Source: Desmodesmus armatus
Taxonomy: Eukaryota > Chlorophyta > Chlorophyceae > Sphaeropleales > Scenedesmaceae
Assembly (NCBI GenBank): GCA_007449985.2
Contig: VIIQ02000207.1
Coordinates: 62,001-126,000 of the forward strand
Direction: 5' to 3'
Length of the DNA stretch: 64,000 nt
The notes under the pieces were generated by a model that ran no database searches, had not been told where the DNA came from, and saw only the letters and a program-made list of their open reading frames with translations. Below, one piece after another: positions 39,497 through 46,763 of this stretch. Both the position numbers and the translations under genes were made by a program. How positions within the stretch are numbered: the stretch's first letter is position 1; the number at the start of each line of letters is the position of its first letter.

Positions 39497-40277
39497 ATAA
39501 TTCGTTTTGACACTCCGCGTCTTTTATTCTTTGAGTAGCAGTTTCAAAATACTTTTTGTCCAACTCATATCCTATAAAGTTTCTTTTGGTATTAACACAC
39601 GCCACCCCTGTTGTTCCACTTCCCATTGTATTATCAAGCACAATGTTGACCTCATTCGTGTATGTCTTTATGAGCCACTCACATAGAGCAACAGGTTTCT
39701 GCGTGGGGTGGAGGCGTTGTTGTCTTGGTATGCTGATGATTGTTTTTGGAAACCTTTTTCCATCATTTTCATAAACTCTTTCCAATGTGTATTCCATCTT
39801 TGTAGCAGAATGTTGTTTAGTAAGATTGTCCGCTTTGTATTGCTTCAAGTATGGTTTGCTTTTCTCATATTGTGGATTGTATGTCGGCAAACTTTTGTAG
39901 AACACCAACAAGTTTTCATAAGAACGCAATGGTTTCTTTTTGGAGTTGAAAAAATCACTCCATTTTTGTCTATCCCATATCAACTCATACCTAAAATACT
40001 TTCTATTAGCAACTATAAAGTCAGTCGTAAAAGGTTGGCAACTAAAAAGCACAATCGCTCCATTGTCCTTGATGATGCGGTTGTATTCCTTAAAGAGTTC
40101 ATCAAGGGGCAACACGCAATCCCATTTATTCGCAGTTATTCCATAGGGCAAGTCTGTGAGTATCATATCAATTGATTTGTCCGCTATTGTCTTCAATCCC
40201 TTCTCTCCCAAGCAGTCCTCGTTCAGCAGTTGATATTCTTTCTTTAGCGATGTTGAAGTATTCTCCATTAAGTTCAT
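39492..40277 (-). CDS. DNA methyltransferase 1 (N6-adenine/N4-cytosine, beta class)
   Basis: The protein has 261 residues. The order of motifs is that of beta-class methyltransferases: the catalytic motif IV is near the N-terminus as DLPYG (residues 42-46, a DPPY variant), then a variable target-recognition stretch, then HPTQKP. The SAM-binding motif comes late, as LDNTMGSGTTGVA. It would methylate viral DNA, perhaps to protect it from a nuclease; no matching nuclease is seen in the provirus. It overlaps the upstream paralogue by about 110 bases. If Met4 (MENTS) is used the overlap is about 100 bases. The frame is intact. Confidence 0.87.
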   Translation of the reverse strand: MNLMENTSTSLKKEYQLLNEDCLGEKGLKTIADKSIDMILTDLPYGITANKWDCVLPLDELFKEYNRIIKDNGAIVLFSCQPFTTDFIVANRKYFRYELIWDRQKWSDFFNSKKKPLRSYENLLVFYKSLPTYNPQYEKSKPYLKQYKADNLTKQHSATKMEYTLERVYENDGKRFPKTIISIPRQQRLHPTQKPVALCEWLIKTYTNEVNIVLDNTMGSGTTGVACVNTKRNFIGYELDKKYFETATQRIKDAECQNELS

Positions 40278-40941
40278 ATCCTATAAAGTTTCTTTTAGTA
40301 TTAACACACGCCACCCCTGTTGTTCCACTTCCCATTGTATTATCAAGCACAATGTTGCCCTCATTCGTGTATGTCTTTATGAGCCACTCACATAGGGCAA
40401 CAGGTTTCTGCGTGGGGTGTTTTCCTTTGTCTTGCTTGAATGGAAGGATTGTTAAAGGAAATCGTCCATTGTATTCTCTTACGCTTTCATAGAACTTGAA
40501 GTTCTCCCTTTGATGCTCTCCTTTTTTCCCATTCGTATTATCCCTTGTATATTTGTTCCCTTCTCTCATTTGTTGGTTATATGTCGGTTTCTTTTTATAA
40601 AAGACATAGATGTTCTCGTGTGATGGAAGTGGTTTTACTCTTGCGTGAAGAAAATTACAAGACCGTGTTTTATCCCAAATTAATTCATAACGGAAATGCT
40701 TTTGATTTGCTTGGATAAGTTCCAAAGCAAAAGGCATTTTCCCAAATAGAACAATTGCTCCATTGTCCTTAATGATACGATTGTATTGTTTCCACAATTC
40801 ATCAATCGGCAACACCTTGTCCAAACTAATTTCTGTAATCCCATACGGCAAGTCGCAGAGTATCATATCAGTTGACTTGGACGCAATTTTACAAAGTCCA
40901 TTTTCACCAAGGCAGTCTTCATTATGTAGTTCAATCATCAT
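40168..40941 (-). CDS. DNA methyltransferase 2 (N6-adenine/N4-cytosine, beta class), paralogue
   Basis: The protein has 257 residues, with DLPYG at 30-34 and the same HPTQKP and NTMGSGTTGVA motifs as its neighbour. It is transcribed first, directly upstream of methyltransferase 1. The target-recognition parts differ strongly (LIWDKTRSCNFLHARVKPL against LIWDRQKWSDFFNSKKKPL), which suggests different target sites. A 146-base block covering the SAM motif is almost identical in both genes, a sign of recent duplication or gene conversion. The frame is intact. Confidence 0.87.
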   Translation of the reverse strand: MMIELHNEDCLGENGLCKIASKSTDMILCDLPYGITEISLDKVLPIDELWKQYNRIIKDNGAIVLFGKMPFALELIQANQKHFRYELIWDKTRSCNFLHARVKPLPSHENIYVFYKKKPTYNQQMREGNKYTRDNTNGKKGEHQRENFKFYESVREYNGRFPLTILPFKQDKGKHPTQKPVALCEWLIKTYTNEGNIVLDNTMGSGTTGVACVNTKRNFIGYELNGEYFNIAKERISTAERGLLGREGIEDNSGQIN

Positions 40942-40964
40942 ATAATCTTAATATATAGTATAAA

Positions 40965-41315
40965 ATGAACACAGGAACGCCAACTGGAAATGCTCATTAC
41001 ACAGCACAACGACGACTTGACCCTGAACCCAATTATAGCAAAATGACTAACCCACAAAACAAGCAAACATACAGGGAAACCAATAAGACTTTTACTGATA
41101 GGGGGTCAGCACGACCTTGGTGTGAAAGGACACTCATTTATGACCCAGCACGAATTGTCAGTCCCACCAATAAGTTTGGTGTCAAATTTATTGACCCAAT
41201 TGACGAAACCACACGATACGCCCCTGCTGGAATGTTAGGGCAAAATCTTCCAAAGCCCATTGTAGGTTCTCACCCTACAACACTTTCATTTGTCAATCAA
41301 AACAACATAATTTAA
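40965..41315 (+). CDS. Hypothetical protein, 116 residues
   Basis: An intact small gene starting ATG 40,965, divergent from the methyltransferases with a 23-base gap. It is rich in Thr/Pro/Asn, with no membrane segment and no recognised family (motifs such as ARPWCERTLIYDPARIVSP and AGMLGQNLPKPIVG). Its place among virion and packaging genes suggests a structural role (inference). Confidence 0.6.
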   Translation: MNTGTPTGNAHYTAQRRLDPEPNYSKMTNPQNKQTYRETNKTFTDRGSARPWCERTLIYDPARIVSPTNKFGVKFIDPIDETTRYAPAGMLGQNLPKPIVGSHPTTLSFVNQNNII

Positions 41316-41376
41316 ACTCAATAACACTTTCTTAACTTGTGAATATGTGTATTAATTTGTGATGTTATATTAACAA

Positions 41377-41926
41377 ATGGAAGAACAAAAACAAAAAAGG
41401 CAACTTACAGAAGCCCAATTGAAAGCATTAGCAGAAGGGAGGAAACGCTCAATGGAAACTCGCAAAAAGAAAGGAGAAATAACAAAGACAATCAAACAAG
41501 AAGCAAAAGAAAAACTGGAGAAGACATACAACGAGGTTGTCGCAAAAAGAAAAGTGAAACAAGTAAGGGAACAAATGAAAAAGGTTGAAGTTGTTGATGA
41601 GGATGAGCCGACTGATGCTGAAGACGAAGAACCTGTGAATAAGCGTGGGGGCAAGACCCCACACGACGGAAAGAAAAAAGGGGGTAATGGGGGTAGGGAG
41701 ATGCTCCCTAACAATCCCCCTCCACAAGACCCAACTTTAAGCAACTTTATTACAAAGCAAAGTTGGAAAGGCTTTCGGCAGCCCAGCAACAACAACAGAC
41801 ACAGTATCAATATGCCCAAGCACCACCTCAAATACACGCTTACGATGTAGCAAAGCAAAACCTCGCTCAAACTGCTAATAACGAAGATTTTAAATACGCT
41901 TTCAAGTCAATATTCCCTACTGGATA
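41377..41926 (+). pseudogene. Basic/coiled-coil protein, apparently frameshifted
   Basis: ATG 41,377 opens a Lys/Arg/Glu-rich helical protein (QLTEAQLKALAEGRKRSMET), then an acidic stretch and a Gly/Pro-rich linker. Near 41,750 the likely frame shifts by one base: the other frame continues as KAKLERLSAAQQQQTQYQYA and ends in DFKYAFKSIFPTG with TAA at 41,924. The original frame ends at 41,850 with an unconvincing tail. I infer a 1-base indel. The first 20 residues resemble small DNA-binding or scaffold proteins, but there is no named family. Confidence 0.55.
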
Positions 41927-41951
41927 ATTCCTATGTATATAGTAAGTTAAT

Positions 41952-42858
41952 TTGAAAAATGTGAAAGTGCCTGAAATCCCCAATAACACCCCTGTATATC
42001 TTTCACGAAAAGTCCCAAAGAAAGCATTTCCATTACACTTGTTGTCTGCTGTAATTGGTGGGCGGGGGTCGGGGAAAAGCTCTCTGGCTCTTAAACTGAT
42101 AAACTGGTATTTAAGCACAAAGTCTTTTGATAGAATTATTCTATTTTCAACAACAGCACACAAAGATGCTTAAATGAAGCACTTTATAAGCGAATGTGAG
42201 AAAAGTGATGATGTTGATATAGTCCATTATCAACACTTTAGTCCTGCCGACTTACAACTTGAAATGGAACGAATGGACGATGATATTAAGGAATATAGAA
42301 AGTATATCCAATACCTTGATGTGTGGAAGAAGTTTAAGAAAGTGAAAGATGTTGAAGAAATGACAATGGACGAACTCGTATTGTTGGAAGAATGTGATTT
42401 CCGCAAACCAGAAACGGACTTTAAAAATGGTTTTCCTTGCTTCTTGGTTGTCTTTGATGACTGCGTTGGCGAGAAGGTTTTTAACCCTAATATGACTGGT
42501 GTAGGTAATAAACTGCTGATATCACACAGACATTATAGTTCATCGGTGCTGATTTTGAGCCAGACCTTCACATCATTCTTAGCAAAACCCAGGCTAAAAA
42601 CCCCTTAGAAATAATAACATAGGGTTATGGTGTTTGTCTGGAACAAAATGTGATAAAACTATGAAAGAGATTGCTGATGATGTTTCATCAAAAGTGTCGC
42701 CAAAACTTTTTGTGAAAGCGTGGAAGTATGCCACGAAGGACAAGTATAACTTTTTCGTTTGTGATTACGACTGTCCTAACGATGATTGGAGATTTAGGAT
42801 TAACTTTGACAAACTCCTACAATTTACAGAAAATGATGCGTCGGCAGAAGAACTTTAA
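41952..42858 (+). pseudogene. FtsK/HerA-type DNA packaging ATPase, disrupted
   Basis: The Walker A motif is clear (AVIGGRGSGKSSLALKLI) and Walker B follows as CFLVVFDDC. The SHRHYSSSVLILSQ segment is the usual post-Walker region with the sensor Gln. Later GLWCLSGTKCDKTMKEIADD and the C-terminal SPKLFVKAWKYATK complete the fold typical of A32-like ATPases in Polinton-like viruses. The unit is broken by an in-frame TAA at 42,171 and by a 1-base frameshift near 42,595, in an A-run. No in-frame ATG precedes the Walker A part; the only ATG nearby (41,963) is one frame off, so a third indel at the start is possible. Function when intact: pumping viral DNA into capsids. Confidence 0.87.
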
Positions 42859-42881
42859 TTTTTTATTATAGCATATTAAAA

Positions 42882-43160
42882 ATGACAAAATCACAAAGAG
42901 AGATTTACAAGGAAGCAATTTTGAAGGACTTTCCTAAACTTGCTGAAATCCCCAGCGTGATTGATACTATGCTTGACCTTTATGAAGCCGACCCTGACAA
43001 GTTTAAACAAATGGTGAAAGATGATATGAAAAAGAAAAACAAGAAAAAGAAAAAGACCGACACACAACAACAAGCCGTTGAAGAATACAACCCAGAAAAA
43101 TATACGATTACTTGTATCAGCAAGGAAGTCCCTGACTGTGATTGTAGAAGAACCCAATGA
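42882..43160 (+). CDS. Small lysine-rich protein
   Basis: The protein has 92 residues: a helical start (SQREIYKEAILKDFPKLAEI) followed by a very basic KKKNKKKKKTD stretch. The end may be altered by a 1-base shift near 43,130, since another frame continues as VIVEEPNENISINNIDNE to a stop at 43,190. Start ATG is 24 bases after the ATPase. No family is recognised. Confidence 0.55.
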   Translation: MTKSQREIYKEAILKDFPKLAEIPSVIDTMLDLYEADPDKFKQMVKDDMKKKNKKKKKTDTQQQAVEEYNPEKYTITCISKEVPDCDCRRTQ

Positions 43161-43492
43161 AAATATATCCATTAACAATATAGATAATGAGTAAAGTAAA
43201 GCATCAACTAACATCAATCCATCTTATCCTATGTCGCAATTCCAAAACTTCAAAGAGTTCTGTGAGAAACGAGGTAAGCCTTTCAAGATGACACCTGATT
43301 ATTCCCATTACCACAACGTCATTCTTCGCAGTGGAAATAGGGTTGCTGGGACTGCTTCTGATGCTGTCTTCAATGTGTCCCTTCCAAATGACTTCTTCAA
43401 GTCTGCTGTGTTGAATGTGGAAACATTCGTAGCCAGTGGGACTGTATCAAGCCCAGACCTTTTGGAAACAGCATATTCAATCCATATTCCGC

Positions 43493-43506
43493 AACTCCTT
43501 CAACCA
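43493..43506. repeat. Target-site duplication, left copy
   Basis: AACTCCTTCAACCA, 14 bases, immediately left of the SINE. The identical right copy is at 43,848-43,861. Confidence 0.96.
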
Positions 43507-43847
43507 GCCCTGCCCTGGGCATGGCGTAAAACTGCTTGGGAGGTTGCCTTGTGAGCAGAAGGTTTGGGTTTCGAGTCCCACCCGCAGCAAGGTCTCTCTT
43601 TGGGGCATTGGCAACAATGTCCGTCTTACTGAGTGGCCTGTGTCCCTTGTGGGGCCTCAGTGAGGGGTAGAGGATTTGGGCACTTTGCCTCTACCAAGTG
43701 TCACCCCGTGTGATAATAATGCTTGGAGTGTGTGTCAGGAGGGGTAGACCCCGCCGTCCTTACAGGGCGTGAAGCCAATGGGAGGTAATCCTATGGCGTT
43801 ACTGGGTTAGGAGGGGGCCCTGAAGCATTATTATTATTATTATTATT
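43507..43847 (+). mobile_element. tRNA-derived SINE inserted in a viral gene
   Basis: The 341-base insert has a tRNA-like head: TGGCGTAAAACTG as box A, an anticodon arm around CCTTGTGAGC, and GGGTTTCGAGTCCC as box B with a paired T stem. A GC-rich body follows, ending in an (ATT)n tail (43,826-43,847). Both flanks carry the 14-base duplication. GC content and tRNA structure mark it as a host retroelement, not viral. Its machinery would come from a host LINE, not present here. Confidence 0.93.
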
Positions 43848-43861
43848 AACTCCTTCAACCA
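43848..43861. repeat. Target-site duplication, right copy
   Basis: Identical to 43,493-43,506 and follows the ATT tail directly. Confidence 0.96.
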
Positions 43862-44159
43862 AAATCTTATGATACAATCACAAATGGATTGAGTGATTGT
43901 GTCCTTGTGAATGTGGGGGCATCATATCAAAATCCAGCATCAACATCTTCTCTTGGTGTTCCAATCACAGACCCTTCATTCTTCAATCACAAAATGCTAA
44001 ATGTCAAGTTCAAAACTGCTGGTGGAGATATGAATAGTGTTGGTGATTGGATAATGGTGCTGACTATATACGAAGTATCCAACGATGAAATATCTGTTTA
44101 GAATATAGAATGAAGTTGCTAAGGACATATTATTTGTATATATCCAGCAAAAAAGGAAT

Positions 44160-44948
44160 ATGGGCGACCCTCACTCGTATGATGTTGTCATTCCAGACCT
44201 TTTGTTAGAGAGTGAGAGTGATAAAGAAATCATCAAGGTGTCAATGTTAGACTTTTCGTGTTATTTCAACTGGTATTTAATTAATGATGGTTTTGATACA
44301 ATCACATTTCACAATGATATAACAAATGTGTCTAATTCCATTCAAATACCAGAGGGGAACTATTCCTATCAAAGTTTAGCACAAAAAATAACTCAATTGT
44401 ATCCCACCTGTTTGTGTCAATGGGACAAAGTGAAGAATAAATTGGTTTTCTCGTTCAGTCAGCAACATACGCTTATGTTTGATGGTATATCGTCCATCAT
44501 TGGTTTTGATGTGGGAGAAACACCTACTGGGACAATCATATCATCATCAAGTCCAATGCGACCCCTTGAAACAACACACTTGGTGGTGAATGTTAATAAC
44601 CTACCACCTTACAATGAAGCACTTACTTTAGATAATTTGAGTGATGATATACGACCAAGTAATATATTAGGGAGTGTATATGTTAATGCTCCTCCATTCC
44701 AATTGGTTCATTATCAAAACCCTACGGATAATAATTATGGTGTTTTCACAAGTGATACAAAGTTGAACCGATTAAGCATTGAAATAACCAATCAAGATGG
44801 AGTGGTGCTTACTTACATTCCTGACCACTATATGACACTAAAAGTTGAGGTGTTTGAAATAGTTGATACACAATACAACGAGTTATGTGAAAGGGTTGAT
44901 GGGATTAAGGCGGTGTTGGATCGCCTTTGGCTGACGAAAGCAATTTGA
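44160..44948 (+). CDS. Minor capsid protein, penton-like (single jelly roll)
   Basis: The protein has 262 residues in an intact frame. Segments in the order seen in penton proteins of Polinton-like viruses: MLDFSCYFNWYLIND near the N-terminus, IQIPEGNYSYQSLAQKI (the strand-turn-helix typical of this family), ISSIIGFDVGETPTG, THLVVNVNNLPPYNEAL, then ILGSVYVNAPPFQLVHYQNP and LSIEITNQDGVVL. The C-terminal helix (ERVDGIKAVLDRLWL) follows. It would fill the five-fold vertices of the capsid. It follows the SINE-cut gene by 58 bases and shares its direction. Confidence 0.8.
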   Translation: MGDPHSYDVVIPDLLLESESDKEIIKVSMLDFSCYFNWYLINDGFDTITFHNDITNVSNSIQIPEGNYSYQSLAQKITQLYPTCLCQWDKVKNKLVFSFSQQHTLMFDGISSIIGFDVGETPTGTIISSSSPMRPLETTHLVVNVNNLPPYNEALTLDNLSDDIRPSNILGSVYVNAPPFQLVHYQNPTDNNYGVFTSDTKLNRLSIEITNQDGVVLTYIPDHYMTLKVEVFEIVDTQYNELCERVDGIKAVLDRLWLTKAI

Positions 44949-45001
44949 AAATATCCCCCTATGTTGCCTCCAAGATAAAATCTTCTTTTAAAGTATATAC
45001 A

Positions 45002-45257
45002 ATGGGATTTTTTGATGGAGTAAAACGCTTTTTCGGTCAAACTGGTAAAGTCATCAGGCGTGTGGGACAGGTGGGGCTTAACTTCGCAAAACCATCAGGG
45101 GCTTGCTATTTTGGCACACGGATTAGGTGAAGCCAGTGGAAATCCAACACTCAAAAACATCGGCAATATGGCGTTGATGGGGTCTGCCGCTGCGTCGACA
45201 CTCGGCGTTGGGAAAGATTACTTGGGCGCAGGGGGGACGGCTGCGAAGATAAGTTGA
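45002..45257 (+). pseudogene. Small basic/glycine-rich virion-type protein, frameshifted
   Basis: ATG 45,002 starts MGFFDGVKRFFGQTGKVIRR, an amphipathic basic helix. Around 45,100 the likely frame shifts by one base into AILAHGLGEASGNPTLKNIG and a Gly/Ala-rich end with TGA at 45,255. Without the shift the first frame stops at 45,130. About 85 residues when whole. Such short basic Gly-rich proteins are common next to capsid genes in these viruses; membrane or DNA contact is inferred. Confidence 0.55.
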
Positions 45258-45303
45258 ACTTGATTAGTTTGTAAATTGTGTTATTTTTCTTATTTCATTG
45301 TAA

Positions 45304-45543
45304 ATGCCTTACACACAGAACAGCAAAGGAGCATTGAAAAAATCCTTGATTGTGTATAGAATGAAAATAGTATGTAAAGACCCTAATGAAGAAGATGAAC
45401 TCACCTCTGTTGAAGACATTTTATATATTGAAGACTTCATTGAAGCACTCAACGACATCCACGCTTATTATACTTGGTTGTATGACGAATATAAACTTGA
45501 AGATATGGGGAAGATTGAACTATGGAGCAAAAAAAGACTTTAG
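45304..45543 (+). CDS. Small acidic protein, 79 residues
   Basis: An intact frame with Asp/Glu-rich middle (DPNEEDELTSVEDILYIEDF). No recognised family. It lies 46 bases after the Gly-rich gene. Confidence 0.5.
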   Translation: MPYTQNSKGALKKSLIVYRMKIVCKDPNEEDELTSVEDILYIEDFIEALNDIHAYYTWLYDEYKLEDMGKIELWSKKRL

Positions 45544-45643
45544 AACCACTGGGAGATGTCGTGGGTTTTTTAGTCGCTATGGATACGGTGAAGCGCTACA
45601 AGTGTAAGTTTGTTAATCAGTATTTTTCTATGATAATAATAAA

Positions 45644-46033
45644 ATGCCTTTTAGGTTCAACGGTAAGGAATACGATGGTAAAAATGAAGCAGAAAGGAAA
45701 GCATATTTCAAGGCTTACTTAATTGAATGGAGAAAAAACAATAATGACAAGACAAAGGAGTATAATAAGAATAACATTAAAAAAGTAAAGGAAGAACCAT
45801 TGAGGAATGCGAAAAGATTGGAAAAACTGAAACAATGGCGTGAAACAAGTGAATACAAGGAAAAAGCCAAGCAAAAGGAACATCAAAGATACCACAACAA
45901 CGCAGAATATAGGGAACAAAAGGCAAAATATATCAGGGAGCGATATAGGAATGATGAGGCATTCAGGGAGAAGATGAAGGCAACATCAAAAAAACAATAT
46001 GAGGCTAAAAAGGCACTCAAGGTTTCAGTTTGA
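45644..46033 (+). CDS. Lys/Arg/Tyr-rich helical repeat protein
   Basis: The protein has 129 residues. It is highly charged and helical, with repeated units of the form Y-x-N-N-x-E-Y-R-E (for example RYHNNAEYREQKAKYIRERY). Repeat units of this kind are seen in DNA-binding tails of viral and mobile-element proteins. Its 3' end overlaps the convergent zinc-finger gene by 17 bases. Confidence 0.6.
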   Translation: MPFRFNGKEYDGKNEAERKAYFKAYLIEWRKNNNDKTKEYNKNNIKKVKEEPLRNAKRLEKLKQWRETSEYKEKAKQKEHQRYHNNAEYREQKAKYIRERYRNDEAFREKMKATSKKQYEAKKALKVSV

Positions 46034-46217
46034 GAAAACGATGATAATTCTTGTTGTGGATTTTACTTAAATAATGATTGTGGGCTGATGATAAAGACAT
46101 AGTTGTATCACAGACTTCACAGTAATAATTTGGAACAGGCACTTCGCTTTTTGGTTGTTGTTGAGCCTGTTGGACAAGTTCAACATTAACATTGATGTTG
46201 AAAGATGTTGATGACAT
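46017..46217 (-). CDS. C2H2-type zinc-finger protein
   Basis: The protein has 66 residues. A single finger reads YYCEVCDTTMSLSSAHNHYL then SKIHNKNYH, with Cys-x2-Cys and the two His needed for zinc. It is of the U1/matrin-like C2H2 kind. It probably binds nucleic acid and could be a small regulator of viral genes (inference). Confidence 0.65.
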   Translation of the reverse strand: MSSTSFNINVNVELVQQAQQQPKSEVPVPNYYCEVCDTTMSLSSAHNHYLSKIHNKNYHRFLKLKP

Positions 46218-46253
46218 TTTTATTAGTAATATAGAAAAATTGTTTTAAGTATC

Positions 46254-46463
46254 TTACGCACGGCGTGATTGTATCCATTTGTCGTAAGCACATTCAAGGG
46301 CATCTTTAAACTTATCACAAGCCAACATTTCTTTTAAATGACAACGCCACTGACCGATTGACTTTAAAGATTTTGCCTTGTCATCCATAATAGCATCTCT
46401 GGAGAAATCCCCAACAGCATCATCACGCTCAACTTGTTTTTTTATCCATTGATAAAAAGACAT
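46254..46463 (-). CDS. Small YozE-like (SAM-fold) protein
   Basis: The protein has 69 residues. The start MSFYQWIKKQVERDDAVGDF followed by RDAIMDD matches the opening of the YozE SAM-like domain (FYxWLxxQ...RDDPVGDxAxD) known from bacterial proteins. The ACDKFKDALECAYDKWI end fits the last helix. Its function is unknown even in bacteria. A bacterial or phage source is possible. Confidence 0.65.
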   Translation of the reverse strand: MSFYQWIKKQVERDDAVGDFSRDAIMDDKAKSLKSIGQWRCHLKEMLACDKFKDALECAYDKWIQSRRA

Positions 46464-46763
46464 TTTATATGCTATAAGATAAACAAATTGAAATATAAAC
46501 TAAAGACCCCTAACAAAATCCCTAAGTTTTGGTTGAGATACCCTAAAAAAACCCTAAAATCGTAAAATAAAATTTAGGGATTATTTTATTTTTCAGGGAC
46601 AAGACTGTAATGAGTAATAAGATTAAAAAGTGCTATACACTGACTATTACTGTAAAAATCCCTAAAATATTTTAGGGATTTCAAAAAACTCAACATATAA
46701 AAAAGGTATTTTAAAATATCTGAGTTTTTTGAAATCCCTAAAATATTTTAGGGATTTAGGGAT
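46464..46763. repeat. AT-rich region with paired palindromes (possible origin or terminator)
   Basis: Two identical perfect 26-bp palindromes (46,656-46,681 and 46,732-46,757), each centred on CCCTAAAATATTTTAGGG, are themselves arranged as a perfect 37-bp inverted repeat (46,656-46,692 with 46,721-46,757, arms ending CAAAAAACTCA) around a 28-base spacer. CCCTAAA units also occur singly at 46,540-46,580. The second palindrome ends 7 bases past the helicase stop codon. The shape fits a hairpin terminator or a replication origin; neither is proven. Confidence 0.9.

Larger units (their letters stand above)
43231..44101 (+). pseudogene. Virion-type beta-rich protein gene interrupted by a SINE
   Basis: The first part (43,231-43,506) reads MSQFQNFKEFCEKRGKPF and then NVILRSGNRVAGTASDAVFN, a beta-strand-rich sequence that suggests a capsid-type fold. 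It is cut at PQLLQP by a 341-base insertion. Downstream (from 43,862) the same frame resumes with SYDTITNGLSDCVLVNVG and ends at 44,101. The two halves line up exactly across one copy of the 14-base target duplication. The position between the ATPase and the penton-like gene suggests a second minor virion protein. It cannot be translated whole now, because the insertion brings stop codons and a frame change. Confidence 0.8.

Noticed and set aside
41370..41870. A 166-residue minus-strand Cys/Leu/Ser/Phe-rich protein
   Set aside because: It is the mirror of the lysine/glutamate-rich plus-strand gene at 41,377, which fits the local gene order.
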